Positions 35,939 to 46,784 of a stretch of 64,000 bases of DNA are shown here, one piece after another. Under the pieces are notes generated by a model that did no database searches, was not told the DNA's origin, and was given only the letters and a program-made list of their open reading frames with translations. The first letter of the stretch is position 1; each line of letters opens with the position of its first letter. The stretch is from Colwellia psychrerythraea. Its GTDB lineage: Bacteria > Pseudomonadota > Gammaproteobacteria > Enterobacterales > Alteromonadaceae. Both the position numbers and the translations under genes were made by a program. Location: NCBI RefSeq assembly GCF_000764225.1, contig NZ_JQED01000015.1, forward strand, positions 1-64,000, given 5' to 3'.

Positions 35939-37873
35939 ATGAGTATTTTTCAACATTATCAAACGCGCTATGAGCAAGCTCAACAAGAAGAGTTTGGTTT
36001 ACAAGAATTCTTAACTATTTGTAAAGAAGATAAACTAGCTTATGCTAGTGCATCAGAACGTTTACTTACGGCCATTGGTGAAGCCGAAATGGTCGATACA
36101 GCGACCGATCCTAGGCTGAGCCGGATTTTTTCCAACAGAGTTATCAAACGTTATCCTGCTTTTGCTGATTTTTATGGTATGGAGGAAGCCATTGAGCAAA
36201 TTGTCTCTTACTTAAAACATGCATCCCAAGGTCTGGAAGAACATAAACAAATTTTGTATTTATTAGGTCCTGTTGGCGGGGGGAAATCTTCTCTTGCTGA
36301 AAAACTTAAGTCTTTGATGCAACAAGAGCCCATCTATGTTTTAAGTGCTAATGGTGAACGCAGCCCAGTAAATGACCACCCTTTTTGTTTATTTGATGCC
36401 AATTCTGACGGAAAAATTCTTAAAGAAGAATATAATATCCCTGGTCGATATTTGAACAACATTATATCTCCTTGGGCTGCTAAACGTTTGCACGAATTTA
36501 AAGGTGATATTGCTAAATTTAAAGTAGTGAAAGTTTACCCGTCAATTTTAGATCAAATTGCCATTGCTAAAACTGAACCAGGTGATGACAATAACCAAGA
36601 TATTTCAGCACTCGTTGGTAAGGTTGATATTAGACAACTTGAGCATTTCGCTCAAAATGATGCCGATGCTTATAGCTACTCAGGTGCTTTGTGCCGTGCA
36701 AACCAAGGTTTAATGGAGTTTGTTGAGATGTTCAAAGCGCCCATTAAAGTGCTGCACCCTTTACTGACCGCCACTCAAGAGGGTAATTACAATCCTACAG
36801 AAGGCCTCTCAGCACTGCCTTTCAACGGTATTTTGCTTGCCCATTCAAATGAATCAGAATGGCAAACCTTCAGAAATAATAAAAATAACGAAGCTTTTTT
36901 AGACCGTGTCTACATTGTCAAAGTGCCTTATTGTATGCGCGTGTCTGAAGAAATTAACATTTATAAGAAGTTACTTGAACACAGCGAATTAAAAACTGCA
37001 CAGTGTGCCCCTGATACTTTGGATATACTTGCGCAATTCTCTGTGTTATCCCGTTTAAAAGATCCGGTTAATTCGAGTATATATTCGAAAATGCGTGTAT
37101 ATGATGGTGAAACGCTTAAAGATACCGATCCAAAAGCTAAGTCCTATCAAGAATATCGTGATTATGCAGGAATTGATGAAGGTATGTCAGGGCTATCAAC
37201 TCGCTTTGCTTTTAAAATTTTATCACGAGTATTTAACTTCGATAGTGTTGAAGTAGCGGCGAACCCAGTTCACTTGTTTTACGTATTAGAGCAGCAAGTT
37301 GAACGAGAACAGCTTCCCAAAGAAATCACTGAACGCTACCTAGAGTTTATTAAAGGTTATCTAACACCTGAGTACATAGAATTTATTGGTAAAGAAATTC
37401 AAACGGCTTATCTAGAGTCTTACTCTGAATACGGACAAAATATTTTCGATCGTTATGTCACCTATGCAGATTTTTGGATTCAAGATCAAGAATATAGGGA
37501 TGCTGAAACAGGTCAGTTATTTGATAGACAATCACTCAATGATGAATTAGAAAAAATTGAAAAACCTGCAGGCATTAGTAACCCTAAAGACTTCCGTAAT
37601 GAGATTGTTAACTTCGTTTTACGGGCAAAAGCCAATAACAATGGCAAAAATCCAGCTTGGACGAGCTATGAAAAGCTTAGAACTGTCATTGAGAAAAAAA
37701 TGTTTTCCAATACAGAGGATCTACTACCAGTGATTTCTTTCAATGCGAAAACATCTGCCGATGATCAACAAAAACATGATGATTTTGTTAAACGAATGAT
37801 GACAAAAGGCTATACCAGAAAACAAGTTCGCTTATTGTCTGAGTGGTATTTGCGCGTTAGAAAGTCCTCTTAA
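35939..37873 (+). CDS. PrkA-family serine protein kinase (YeaG)
   Basis: 644 residues from ATG 35939, behind GGAGG; the TTG at 35927 lies before that site. The N-terminal AAA-like part has the P-loop GPVGGGKSSLAEKL, and the C-terminal PrkA domain includes FDRYVTYADFWIQDQ. The family is induced in stationary phase and nutrient stress and works with YeaH and a SpoVR protein, whose genes follow here. Substrates are poorly known. Confidence 0.92.
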   Translation: MSIFQHYQTRYEQAQQEEFGLQEFLTICKEDKLAYASASERLLTAIGEAEMVDTATDPRLSRIFSNRVIKRYPAFADFYGMEEAIEQIVSYLKHASQGLEEHKQILYLLGPVGGGKSSLAEKLKSLMQQEPIYVLSANGERSPVNDHPFCLFDANSDGKILKEEYNIPGRYLNNIISPWAAKRLHEFKGDIAKFKVVKVYPSILDQIAIAKTEPGDDNNQDISALVGKVDIRQLEHFAQNDADAYSYSGALCRANQGLMEFVEMFKAPIKVLHPLLTATQEGNYNPTEGLSALPFNGILLAHSNESEWQTFRNNKNNEAFLDRVYIVKVPYCMRVSEEINIYKKLLEHSELKTAQCAPDTLDILAQFSVLSRLKDPVNSSIYSKMRVYDGETLKDTDPKAKSYQEYRDYAGIDEGMSGLSTRFAFKILSRVFNFDSVEVAANPVHLFYVLEQQVEREQLPKEITERYLEFIKGYLTPEYIEFIGKEIQTAYLESYSEYGQNIFDRYVTYADFWIQDQEYRDAETGQLFDRQSLNDELEKIEKPAGISNPKDFRNEIVNFVLRAKANNNGKNPAWTSYEKLRTVIEKKMFSNTEDLLPVISFNAKTSADDQQKHDDFVKRMMTKGYTRKQVRLLSEWYLRVRKSS

Positions 37874-37899
37874 GTCGTATCTCTTAAGTAGAAGGATAT

Positions 37900-38041
37900 A
37901 TACCTATTACCATCCAATATGTATTTTTTATGCTTGTATGACACTTTAGTTTTAGAAGTAACAATGAAATAAGGATTGTTCACAATATTCTGAGATAGGT
38001 TTTAAATGTCTTTATCCTGCATTTTGAATGGTAACGGGTAT
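37900..38041. mobile_element. MITE-like element, 142 bp
   Basis: ATACCTATTACCATCCAATA at the left end and, inverted from the right end, ATACCCGTTACCATTCAAAA; over 22 bases, 18 match. No ORF. It lies between prkA and yeaH and may influence expression of the operon's later genes. Confidence 0.55.
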
Positions 38042-38068
38042 GTACAGCAAAAGAGATAAGGAGAACAT

Positions 38069-39346
38069 ATGGCCAACTTTATTGATAGACGCCTTAATAG
38101 TAAAAATAAAAGTACGGTTAACCGTCAACGCTTTTTAAGACGCTATAAAAACCAAATTAAAAAGTCTGTCTCTGAAGCCATCAATAAACGTGGCGTGACA
38201 GACATTGATTCAGGTGAAAGCATTGTCATTCCGAACAAAGATCTATCTGAGCCAACCTTTCATCAAGGTGATGGTGGCATAAAAGATAGAGTGCATCCCG
38301 GAAACGATCAATTCTCGACTGGAGATAGGATTCCTCGTCCGCCAAAAGGGCAAGGACAAGGCGCTGGACAAGGTGATGCAAGTGATAGCGGTGAGGGAGA
38401 AGATGATTTCACTTTTTCAATTTCTAAAGAGGAGTACTTAAACCTTTTATTTGAAGATTTGGAATTGCCTAATCTTGAAAAAAATCAATTGGACAAGTTA
38501 ATTGAATATAAAACTGTTCGAAGCGGCTATTGTGCAGAAGGTGTTGCCTCAAATATTGATATTGTCAAATCCCTGCAAGGCTCAATTGCTCGTAGGATAG
38601 CGATGACATCCTCAAAACGAAAGCAGTTAAAAATGCTTGAGGAAGAGCTATTGGCACTGATTAATGATAAACACGACAATATTAAACAAAAACGCGAATT
38701 GATGGCCAAAATTGAAAGTATAAAAGAAAAAATAGCCAAGGTTCCTTTTATTGATACTTTCGATTTAAGGTTTCGTAACTACGCCAAGCAAGCAGTACCA
38801 ACGTCAAAAGCGGTTATGTTCTGTTTAATGGATGTATCAGGTTCCATGGACCAAGCAACTAAAGAGATGGCTAAACGCTTTTATATCTTACTATATTTAT
38901 TTCTCAGCCGTACTTATAAGAATATCGATGTGATTTATATTAGGCATCATACTCAAGCTAAAGAAGTAGATGAGCATGAGTTTTTCTATTCGCAAGAAAC
39001 GGGCGGGACCATTGCATCTAGCGCTCTAGAGCTTATGAATGACATCATTAGTGAACGCTATAATGACAACCAATGGAATATTTATGGTGCCCAAGCATCA
39101 GATGGTGATAACTGGGCTGACGATTCTCCCCGATGTCAGGAAATTTTAGAAAATCAAATATTGCCTAAAAGTCGATATTTCAGTTATATCGAAATAACCC
39201 AACGAGCCCACCAAACGCTATGGAAGCACTATCAACAAGTAGAGGAGTCTCATACTAACTTTGCCATGCAACACATTAAAACGGTTGCTGATATTTATCC
39301 TGTGTTTAGAGAGTTTTTCAAGAAAAATACACAAAGTGCCGCTTAA
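38069..39346 (+). CDS. YeaH/YhbH family protein (DUF444)
   Basis: 425 residues. The N-terminus is basic ([20 protein letters not shown]), followed by a glycine-rich linker ([12 protein letters not shown]) and a VWA-like domain with [19 protein letters not shown] holding the MIDAS pattern DxSxS. Family members work with PrkA kinases in the stress response. AAGGAG precedes ATG. Confidence 0.92.
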   Translation: MANFIDRRLNSKNKSTVNRQRFLRRYKNQIKKSVSEAINKRGVTDIDSGESIVIPNKDLSEPTFHQGDGGIKDRVHPGNDQFSTGDRIPRPPKGQGQGAGQGDASDSGEGEDDFTFSISKEEYLNLLFEDLELPNLEKNQLDKLIEYKTVRSGYCAEGVASNIDIVKSLQGSIARRIAMTSSKRKQLKMLEEELLALINDKHDNIKQKRELMAKIESIKEKIAKVPFIDTFDLRFRNYAKQAVPTSKAVMFCLMDVSGSMDQATKEMAKRFYILLYLFLSRTYKNIDVIYIRHHTQAKEVDEHEFFYSQETGGTIASSALELMNDIISERYNDNQWNIYGAQASDGDNWADDSPRCQEILENQILPKSRYFSYIEITQRAHQTLWKHYQQVEESHTNFAMQHIKTVADIYPVFREFFKKNTQSAA

Positions 39347-39362
39347 CTGAAAAGACGGGTGA

Positions 39363-40904
39363 ATGATGACAAATTATCAAAATGAAACAATTACAAAAAC
39401 AACAGTTACTCCGCTAGATGATACGCCGGATTGGACTTTTGATTTACTAGGGCAATATCAGCAAGAAATTGCTCGAGTTGCAGACTTTTATCGCTTAGAC
39501 ACCTACACCAATCAAATAGAAGTAATCACTGCTGAACAAATGATGGACGCATATGCCAGTGTCGGCATGCCCATAGGCTATAGTCATTGGACTTTTGGTA
39601 AAAAATTTATCCAAACGGAACAAACCTATAAGCGTGGCCAAATGGGTTTAGCCTATGAAATAGTCATCAATTCAAGCCCTTGTATATCCTATCTTATGGA
39701 AGAAAACACACTAACTATGCAAGCACTAGTAATGGCGCATGCTTGTTATGGTCACAATTCATTTTTCAAAGGTAATTATTTATTTAAATCATGGACGGAT
39801 GCTAGTTCTATCATCGATTATTTATTATTTGCAAAAAACTATATCTCTCAATGTGAGCAAAAATACGGCATTAGTGAGGTAGAATCTACCTTAGATGCTT
39901 GTCATGCATTAATGAGCCATGGAGTTGATCGATATAAAAGACCACAAAAAATATCTTTAGATGAAGAGCTGAAGCGACAGTCTGAGCGTGCAGAGTACTT
40001 ACAGTCGCAAGTCAATGCACTTTGGCGTACGGTTCCTAAAAAAGAGCAACAAGAAAATGAAAAAAAATATAAGTTTCCAAAAGAGCCTCAGGAAAACATT
40101 CTATATTTCATTGAAAAAAATGCACCTTTACTACAGCCTTGGCAGAGAGAAATTGTCAGGATTGTAAGAAAAATATCACAATACTTTTATCCTCAAAAAC
40201 AAACTCAAGTAATGAATGAGGGGTGGGCTTGCTTTTGGCACTACACAATTCTTAATCACTTATATGATGAAGGGTTAGTCACTGACAAGTTTATGCTGGA
40301 GTTCTTGCACAGTCACACCAATGTCGTCGCTCAACCTGAGTACAACAGCAAATATTATTCAGGTATAAACCCATACGCTTTAGGTTTTAACATGTTCATT
40401 GATATTAGACGGATCTGCGAACATCCAACTGAAGAAGACAAAGAATATTTTCCAGAAATAGCAGGAAGCAATTGGGTCGACACTGTTCACTTTGCCATGG
40501 AAAACTTCAAGGACGAAAGCTTTATAAGCCAATACCTATCACCAAAATTAATTCGAGACTTTAAGCTCTTTCACATTCATGATGACAGTGATAACAATTA
40601 TGTAGAGATCGGTGCTATTCATAACGAACAAGGATATAAAAAAGTCCGTCATAACCTCGCTAACCAGTATAATCTCAGCAACCTTGAGGTTAATATTCAA
40701 ATAGTTGATGCAAATATTGATGGAGACAGAGCGTTAACACTCAGGTATACACCACACAATGGTGTTGAACTTGGTAACTCTAAAGACGAAGTATTAAAAC
40801 ACCTTTACTATTTGTGGCATTTTGACGTTAAGATTATTCAAGAAGATTCCGACGGTGAAGATAAAGTCATTGCCTGTTGCCCACAAAAAAAAGAAGACGA
40901 TTAA
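39363..40904 (+). CDS. SpoVR family protein (YcgB)
   Basis: 513 residues. Conserved SpoVR blocks are seen: PIGYSHWTFGKKF, GQMGLAYEIVINSSPCISYL, AHACYGHNSFFKGN, and NEGWACFWHYTI. Third gene of the prkA-yeaH-spoVR unit, 16 bases after yeaH. Named for a Bacillus cortex gene, in proteobacteria it belongs to the stress-survival unit and its activity is unknown. Its last codons form the left arm of the terminator. Confidence 0.92.
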   Translation: MMTNYQNETITKTTVTPLDDTPDWTFDLLGQYQQEIARVADFYRLDTYTNQIEVITAEQMMDAYASVGMPIGYSHWTFGKKFIQTEQTYKRGQMGLAYEIVINSSPCISYLMEENTLTMQALVMAHACYGHNSFFKGNYLFKSWTDASSIIDYLLFAKNYISQCEQKYGISEVESTLDACHALMSHGVDRYKRPQKISLDEELKRQSERAEYLQSQVNALWRTVPKKEQQENEKKYKFPKEPQENILYFIEKNAPLLQPWQREIVRIVRKISQYFYPQKQTQVMNEGWACFWHYTILNHLYDEGLVTDKFMLEFLHSHTNVVAQPEYNSKYYSGINPYALGFNMFIDIRRICEHPTEEDKEYFPEIAGSNWVDTVHFAMENFKDESFISQYLSPKLIRDFKLFHIHDDSDNNYVEIGAIHNEQGYKKVRHNLANQYNLSNLEVNIQIVDANIDGDRALTLRYTPHNGVELGNSKDEVLKHLYYLWHFDVKIIQEDSDGEDKVIACCPQKKEDD

Positions 40905-40918
40905 AATCGTCTTCTTTT
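40885..40918. terminator. Bidirectional terminator overlapping the spoVR stop
   Basis: AAAGAAGACGATT and AATCGTCTTCTTTT are paired around the TAA, serving spoVR and the convergent fadR. Confidence 0.8.
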
Positions 40919-40949
40919 GTGATAATATTTTTACGCTTTAAATCTAGTG

Positions 40950-41663
40950 CTAGTCTTCAGAAAGCTCTTTTAACACTTCGTCTTTGAGTTCATTCCATAA
41001 TTGACCAGAGTCAATACCATATTGACGCACAGCAAAAATCGCTTCATCAAACTTTTCGGCTTTAGCCAACTCGATCAGTTTTTTATAATAACTTATCGAT
41101 ATTTCTCGACCTTTCGGATGTGCAAAATATAAGTTACCAATGCGAGAATATAGACCACTTAAACCATTTAAGATTAATAAATATATTGAATTACCTGAAG
41201 CAATCACTAAATCTTTGTTTAGTTGATAATCAAATTCTGCAAATGCTTCGCCAGTGTCTTCAACATCAACATAAGCTTGTAATGATTCTATCGCTTTTTT
41301 AGGGTTGTTTTTTAATGCTGCACGAATATAGATAGCACTTATATTTGTGCGCGCTGATAATAAGTTATCAACTAAGTCAGGTATCCCATCCTGATCTAAC
41401 TGCACTAAGGTTTCCAGAATATTTAAGCTAGATGTTTCCCAAAAATCATTTACTTTAGTTGGTTTACCATGCTGAATAGTTAACCAGCCATCTCTGGCCA
41501 ATCGCTGTAATACTTCCCTCAGTGTAGTTCGAGTTACCCCAATGAGTTCAGAAAGTTCTCGTTCAGCCGGTAATATAGAACCAGGTGGAAAACCTCCATT
41601 CCAAATGGATTCAACAATATATTGTTCCGCAAATCCTGCTGGGCTTTTAGCTTTTATAACCAT
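40950..41663 (-). CDS. fadR: Fatty-acid metabolism regulator FadR
   Basis: 237 residues. N-terminal GntR winged helix ([36 protein letters not shown]) and a C-terminal FadR-type all-helical acyl-CoA domain. FadR represses fad genes and activates fab genes until long-chain acyl-CoA binds. It diverges from nhaD; in E. coli it neighbours nhaB-dsbB, so the order is kept with another antiporter. A FadR-like site lies about 50 bases upstream. Confidence 0.93.
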   Translation of the reverse strand: MVIKAKSPAGFAEQYIVESIWNGGFPPGSILPAERELSELIGVTRTTLREVLQRLARDGWLTIQHGKPTKVNDFWETSSLNILETLVQLDQDGIPDLVDNLLSARTNISAIYIRAALKNNPKKAIESLQAYVDVEDTGEAFAEFDYQLNKDLVIASGNSIYLLILNGLSGLYSRIGNLYFAHPKGREISISYYKKLIELAKAEKFDEAIFAVRQYGIDSGQLWNELKDEVLKELSED

Positions 41664-41710
41664 TGATGATAATTACCTAATAATATCTATGAAAAGAGGG
41701 AGAAATTGTC

Positions 41711-41727
41711 AACTGATTGTACCAGAA
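41711..41727. promoter_or_regulatory. Candidate FadR operator
   Basis: AACTGATTGTACCAGAA agrees with the FadR consensus ANCTGGTCNGACCNGNT at 10 of 13-14 fixed positions and lies about 50 bases upstream of fadR. It suggests autoregulation. Confidence 0.4.
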
Positions 41728-41940
41728 GTTCATTTATGCACAAGTACACAAAGTTACAAGTGAAAAGAAATTAAGCTCTACGCCCTTAGTTTGTTATAAA
41801 TCAAATTGATAGCCAATATCAACAAAATCAACAAAAATCAACGGCATTTTTGTGTCATTAAGTAAAAAATTTGCTAGAATTCACGCCGAATAATAATCGC
41901 TAAATTAGCATCTAACTTCACAGTCCATTTAGAGAGTAAC

Positions 41941-43341
41941 ATGAAACCACTTGTATACGTTTTACTGGCGTTATCAGCAGTGCTTTTTCCAAGCATGGCT
42001 TTTGCTTCAGAGGCAGCACATCAGAGTATTGATTTAACCAATCACTGGATTGGCTATACCGCCATTGCTATTTTTGTTCTAGCTTATTCGCTGGTGATTT
42101 TAGAAGAGCAATTACATTTAAGAAAGTCAAAACCTGTCTTACTTGCTGCTGGTCTTATTTGGATTTTAATTGCTGCTTATTACGGCTCTAACGGTATGCC
42201 ACACGCCGCTGAAGTAGCTATTCGCCATAACTTCCTTGAATATGCTGAATTATTCTTCTTCTTATTAGTTGCCATGACTTATATCAATGCGCTTTTAGAG
42301 CGTAATGTATTTGATGCGCTTCGTGATGTATTAATACACAGAGGCTACAGCTACAAGGCACTATTTTGGATTACAGGCATTTTAGCTTTCTTTATCTCCC
42401 CAATAGCAGATAACTTAACCACAGCATTAATCATGTGTGCTGTAGTCTTAGCGGTAGGTAAAGATGAGCCCAAGTTTATCGCAATGAGTTGTATCAACAT
42501 TGTGGTAGGTGCAAACGCAGGCGGTGCATTTAGTCCGTTTGGCGATATTACAACCTTAATGGTATGGCAAAAAGGTATTGTTCAATTTACAGAGTTCTTC
42601 CACCTATTTTTACCATCTGTTGTAAACTTTGTTATTCCTGCCTTTATTATGCAGTTCTTCTTACCAGCTGGCAATCCAAGTTCAGATTCAAATGAAATAA
42701 CCCCAATTAAAACAGGTGGTTTAGTGATTGTTGGTCTATTTATGCTAACCATTATTACTGCTGTTTCATTCCATAACTTCCTGCATTTACCACCGGTATT
42801 TGGTATGATGTTAGGTCTAGCCTATTTAAAATTCTTTGGTTATTACATTAAGACATCAGGCCAAGGTAAACTTAATACCTCAGACGTTCCTGCTGGTCGT
42901 ACAAGAACAGACGATTTTGATATTTTTGATAAAATTGCTAAAGCCGAGTGGGATACTTTATTCTTCTTCTACGGTGTTATTTTAGCGGTTGGTGGCTTAG
43001 GTTTCTTAGGTTACTTAGGTATGGTTTCAGAATTTATGTACGGTGAATTAGGCGCAACTAATGCCAACATTTTAGTTGGAATATTATCAGCCATTGTTGA
43101 CAACATCCCCGTCATGTTTGCAGTACTAACAATGAACCCTGATATGAACCATACTCAATGGTTATTAGTGACACTTACCGCTGGTGTCGGTGGTAGTTTG
43201 TTATCAGTAGGCTCTGCCGCGGGTGTTGCCTTAATGGGACAAGCAAGAGGCTACTATACCTTCTTCAGTCACCTAAAATGGACGCCAGTGATTGCACTAG
43301 GTTACGGTGCTAGTATTTATGTGCATTTATTAATAAATTAA
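41941..43341 (+). CDS. nhaD: Sodium:proton antiporter NhaD
   Basis: 466 residues with a signal-like first helix (VLLALSAVLFPSMAFA) and about 12 further membrane segments. Conserved pieces: ISPIADNLTTALIMCAVVLA, GANAGGAFSPFGDITTLM and SAIVDNIPVMFAVLTM, with buried Asp residues for ion exchange. It exports Na+ in exchange for H+ and suits a marine organism with a Na+-driven motor. Confidence 0.93.
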   Translation: MKPLVYVLLALSAVLFPSMAFASEAAHQSIDLTNHWIGYTAIAIFVLAYSLVILEEQLHLRKSKPVLLAAGLIWILIAAYYGSNGMPHAAEVAIRHNFLEYAELFFFLLVAMTYINALLERNVFDALRDVLIHRGYSYKALFWITGILAFFISPIADNLTTALIMCAVVLAVGKDEPKFIAMSCINIVVGANAGGAFSPFGDITTLMVWQKGIVQFTEFFHLFLPSVVNFVIPAFIMQFFLPAGNPSSDSNEITPIKTGGLVIVGLFMLTIITAVSFHNFLHLPPVFGMMLGLAYLKFFGYYIKTSGQGKLNTSDVPAGRTRTDDFDIFDKIAKAEWDTLFFFYGVILAVGGLGFLGYLGMVSEFMYGELGATNANILVGILSAIVDNIPVMFAVLTMNPDMNHTQWLLVTLTAGVGGSLLSVGSAAGVALMGQARGYYTFFSHLKWTPVIALGYGASIYVHLLIN

Positions 43342-43423
43342 TAGATTGTATCAATTGCTTACATTAATAATGTCAGCTTAAAGCAAAGAAATACTTAATC
43401 TATAATTTCTTCATGCTACCCTT

Positions 43424-43453
43424 AAAAGCTTCTAGTTTGCTAGAGGCTTTTTT
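43424..43453 (+). terminator. nhaD terminator
   Basis: AAAAGCTTCTAG-tttg-CTAGAGGCTTTTTT; a stem of about ten pairs with six T. Confidence 0.75.
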
Positions 43454-43477
43454 ATTGAACATTTTTGAGGGATTTTT

Positions 43478-43996
43478 GTGAATTACTTAAGTAATATAAC
43501 GACCAGCCAAAGACCATGGTTACTATTGGCATTCTCCGCATTGTGCTTAGAGCTGTCAGCCTTATATTTCCAATATGTGCTAGATCTAGCGCCGTGCATT
43601 ATGTGTGTATATCAGCGACTTGCTATTTTGGCAATTTTTACTGCTGGTGCTATTGGTACTGTAGGACATCAAAATATATTCGCTAGAATTTTGGCTTATA
43701 TTTTATGGGGAATTGGCGCTATTTGGGGATTAATCATTGCGTTAGAGCATGTTGAAATGCAAAAGAATAGCGGTTCTCTTTTCTTTAGTTGTGAATTCGT
43801 ACCTAATTTCCCTTCTTGGGCACCTTTGCATCATTGGATACCATTCTTATTCGAAGCGACAGGTGATTGTGGTGAAATAAGTTGGCGCTTTTTCAATTAC
43901 AGCATGCCCCAGTGGATGGTTGTTGTTTATGCGTTATTTTCAATAACATTTGCAGTAGTACTTATAAATCGTCTAATTTGTTCAAAGAAACCCTAG
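43478..43996 (+). CDS. dsbB: Disulfide-bond formation protein DsbB
   Basis: 172 residues with four membrane helices. The first periplasmic pair is in CIMCVYQR and the second pair lies in CEFVP and GDCGE. DsbB reoxidises DsbA and passes electrons to quinones. The start is GTG 43478 behind GAGGGA. It follows nhaD, as dsbB follows nhaB in E. coli. Confidence 0.93.
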   Translation: MNYLSNITTSQRPWLLLAFSALCLELSALYFQYVLDLAPCIMCVYQRLAILAIFTAGAIGTVGHQNIFARILAYILWGIGAIWGLIIALEHVEMQKNSGSLFFSCEFVPNFPSWAPLHHWIPFLFEATGDCGEISWRFFNYSMPQWMVVVYALFSITFAVVLINRLICSKKP

Positions 43997-44018
43997 TTAT
44001 TCTTTAACAACCATCACT

Positions 44019-44060
44019 AGCAAAGACTACTATTGTTCATAGTATGTCTTTGCTCTTTTT
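44019..44060 (+). terminator. dsbB terminator
   Basis: AGCAAAGACTACTAT pairs, with one bulge, with ATAGTATGTCTTTGCT and is followed by CTTTTT. Confidence 0.75.
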
Positions 44061-44171
44061 CATCGTGTCGAAATTACTCACATCACCTCCCCTATCAATT
44101 ATTACTTGTATGCTGACTTTATAAAGTTTAACGAAACAAAGTGTATCAATAAAAGAAGAAACAAAACCGGA

Positions 44172-45065
44172 CTAATGCCTTCCTTTACTGACTGACCATG
44201 TTTCGAAAATAGCCGCACTAATAACCAATAATCCTCCGACTATTGTTAAGAAGTCAGGGCGTTCCTGCAGCAAAATAACTGCTAACACACTACCGTACAA
44301 TGGTTGTAAACAAGAAATTAACCCGGCAGTGGTAGCTGATAAACAGCGTAAACTTGAGGCAAATAAAGCGTGAGGTGTCGCAGTAAAGACAATTCCAACG
44401 AGCAAAAGTAATAACCAGTCACTTTCTGTTACATGCATTGGCCCAACTTCAACAAACAGACATAACATCAAGCAGGCCACCAGGGTCTGATATAACATGG
44501 TATGAGGCCCAGAGTAATGAGAAAAGTAATTTTTGTGTAAAATATTTCGTAGCGCAAAAAATACTGCAGAAATAACCCCAGTTACAATACCTACAGTAAT
44601 TTGATTGCCAAAACTAATTTCTGGTATTAATAATACAATACCGATTATGACCACAAAGGCGGTGACCATATCCTTTATTTTAGGCGTGCTTTTATTAAAA
44701 AAGGGCTCAATAAAAACAGTTATCACGGGGTAAGTAAAAAAAGCTATCATACCGACAGTGACCCCTGCCATTTGCATACCAGTAAAGTAAGTGACCCAAT
44801 GAATGCCAACTACTCCCCCTAACAGAATGGCAATACCGTAATCTTTCAAGCTTGCTAAGGTTAATTTCTTTTTCTGTAAAGTTAGTAAAAAAAACAGAGC
44901 GATAGCGGCGATCCCTGTGCGATAAACTGTTATGTCTAGCGCAGGTAAGCCTATAAGTTTAGAAAAAAGTGCCGTACCACCGAAAAGGAATACGGCGATA
45001 TGTAAATAAAGCAAACTTTGCCGTTCAGCTTTTAAATAGGGCGTTTGAGGGATGCTTTTCATCAT
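44172..45065 (-). CDS. EamA-family (drug/metabolite) transporter
   Basis: 297 residues, ten hydrophobic segments in two EamA repeats (first FLFGGTALFSKLIGLPALDI, second around GVISAVFFALRNILHKNYF). The conserved end LQPLYGSVLAVILLQERPDF is typical. Substrate unknown. Not closely similar to the other EamA protein at 3330-4214. Monocistronic, as ycgN upstream has its own frame 91 bases away. Confidence 0.88.
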   Translation of the reverse strand: MMKSIPQTPYLKAERQSLLYLHIAVFLFGGTALFSKLIGLPALDITVYRTGIAAIALFFLLTLQKKKLTLASLKDYGIAILLGGVVGIHWVTYFTGMQMAGVTVGMIAFFTYPVITVFIEPFFNKSTPKIKDMVTAFVVIIGIVLLIPEISFGNQITVGIVTGVISAVFFALRNILHKNYFSHYSGPHTMLYQTLVACLMLCLFVEVGPMHVTESDWLLLLLVGIVFTATPHALFASSLRCLSATTAGLISCLQPLYGSVLAVILLQERPDFLTIVGGLLVISAAIFETWSVSKGRH

Positions 45066-45156
45066 AAGTTTACGCTATCTTTACCAAAGTTACTTGTGCT
45101 TGAGTCTCTTTACCCCCTGAAACTCGCATAGTAAAGTAGCTTAGGGTTTGGCTGAG

Positions 45157-45678
45157 TTAATCAATATCATTTAATGGCCAAATGACAATGTGATCTTCAA
45201 AATCATCAATACTCACCTCATTATCTTTAACTATTTTCCCTCTTACAGACATACCTGCTTTATGCATAGCTGACTTCTTGCCTTTATGCAGTAAAGGGTG
45301 CCATGATGGCATACCACGCCCTTCTTGGAGGCGGCGGTAAGTACAGCTTGGCGGCATAAAAAATACCGCGTCAATATTCTCTTGTGTTAAACGAACACAA
45401 TCAGGCACTAATGTCGTCCGTTGCTCGTATTTAGAGCATTGGCAAGACTTTTCATTAAGTAAATGACAAGCAATATTAGAATAAAAAATATGCTCGCCTT
45501 CTTTTATATGATCGGTCGGCAATAGTTCAGAGTCATCATCCGTATCTTCATCATCGATAAATTTGTTTAAGCAGCATTTTGCACAACCATCACATAATGA
45601 CTCCCATTCAGGGCGGGTCATTTCAGCTAAGGTTTTAGTTTGCCAAAAAGGGTTTTCTTGATTGTTTTTATCGATCAT
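45157..45678 (-). CDS. YcgN-family cysteine cluster protein
   Basis: 173 residues. Cysteine cluster CDGCAKCCLNKF, then NIACHLLNEKSCQCSKYEQR and CVRLT, of the UPF0260/CxxCxxCC type that may bind metal or an Fe-S cluster. The C-terminus SIDDFEDHIVIWPL is conserved. Function unknown. In many gammaproteobacteria it lies near ycgL and rnd, as here. Confidence 0.9.
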   Translation of the reverse strand: MIDKNNQENPFWQTKTLAEMTRPEWESLCDGCAKCCLNKFIDDEDTDDDSELLPTDHIKEGEHIFYSNIACHLLNEKSCQCSKYEQRTTLVPDCVRLTQENIDAVFFMPPSCTYRRLQEGRGMPSWHPLLHKGKKSAMHKAGMSVRGKIVKDNEVSIDDFEDHIVIWPLNDID

Positions 45679-45740
45679 ATACTACTACTTATTTTACTCA
45701 TGGGTTGGTCAATGAATTGACCAATAATTTTATTCAGTTA

Positions 45741-46784
45741 TTACTTAATAGGTGGAAACTTAATACGATCTGATAAATGACCTACTGAACTGACAAAATA
45801 ATAGGATAAGTTCCAATGCATTAAACTCTTATAGTTATCATAGGCAAGGTATACTCGACCATTTTCATCATCAGGAAAAACTAACGCAGCCTTTATATCA
45901 ACATTCGGTAAATTGGTGCCATCTGAACGTCTCACCCCTAATGCCTGCCATTGAGCTAATGTTTTTTCAGTTTTAGACCAAGCTTTTAACCAATTTTTAC
46001 GACTGCCAGTGTTCTTCGGGATGGCTAAAGTATTATCAAAATCTTTAGGTAGCTTCACTTGGCGACCCCAAGTAAGTTCATCATTCCAACCTTCTTTTTG
46101 TAAGTAATTTGCCATAGACGAAAAAACATCGGCTTGATTTTGCCAGATATCCTTTTTACCATCGCCATCACCGTCAACCGCGTAGCTCAAAAAAGACGTT
46201 GGCATAAATTGATTTTGTCCCATTGCCCCAGCCCAAGAGCCTTTCATATTTTTATTACTAATATGGCCTTCATCTAATATAGTTAATGCTGCCATTAATT
46301 GTTTTTTGAAGAAGGTTTCACGCCTCCCTTCATAAGCTAATGTCGCTAAAGCAGAAATGACATTATACCCGCCAGTAAACTTACCGAAATTAGTTTCAAG
46401 CCCCCATAAAGCGACGATAAAACGTGGCTGAACTTGATACTTTTCACCTATTTGGTTTAATAAAACTTGATGTTCTTTATACAAGAGTCTGGCTTTATCT
46501 ACCTTCCACTTTGGTACTCGCTTAGGAAGATAAGTATCAAGGGTTTCAATATTTTCAGGCTGACTCCTATCGGCTTTTACTGCACGTTTATGAAATTTTA
46601 CTTCTGCGAAACTTTCTTCAATTAACGCTTTGCTAAACCCTTTAGTTAATGCTTCAGCCTTTAGTTTTATGACGTAATGAGCAAATCCCTCTTCTGTTAG
46701 TTCTTTTTTAGCCGCCATGGCAGAATTCGTACTTCCAAGACTAATCAAGGCAGACAGAAAGATGGTTTTTAGTACAATTTTCAT
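45741..46784 (-). CDS. Lytic murein transglycosylase, MltB family
   Basis: 347 residues with a signal peptide ending near NSAMAAK. Catalytic Glu in ALWGLETNFGKF; SWAGAMGQNQFMPTSFLSYA and DGDGDGKKDIW follow the MltB pattern. It cleaves peptidoglycan glycan strands, leaving 1,6-anhydro ends. No lipobox, so it is a soluble periplasmic type. Its ATG overlaps the last base of ycgL. Confidence 0.92.
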   Translation of the reverse strand: MKIVLKTIFLSALISLGSTNSAMAAKKELTEEGFAHYVIKLKAEALTKGFSKALIEESFAEVKFHKRAVKADRSQPENIETLDTYLPKRVPKWKVDKARLLYKEHQVLLNQIGEKYQVQPRFIVALWGLETNFGKFTGGYNVISALATLAYEGRRETFFKKQLMAALTILDEGHISNKNMKGSWAGAMGQNQFMPTSFLSYAVDGDGDGKKDIWQNQADVFSSMANYLQKEGWNDELTWGRQVKLPKDFDNTLAIPKNTGSRKNWLKAWSKTEKTLAQWQALGVRRSDGTNLPNVDIKAALVFPDDENGRVYLAYDNYKSLMHWNLSYYFVSSVGHLSDRIKFPPIK

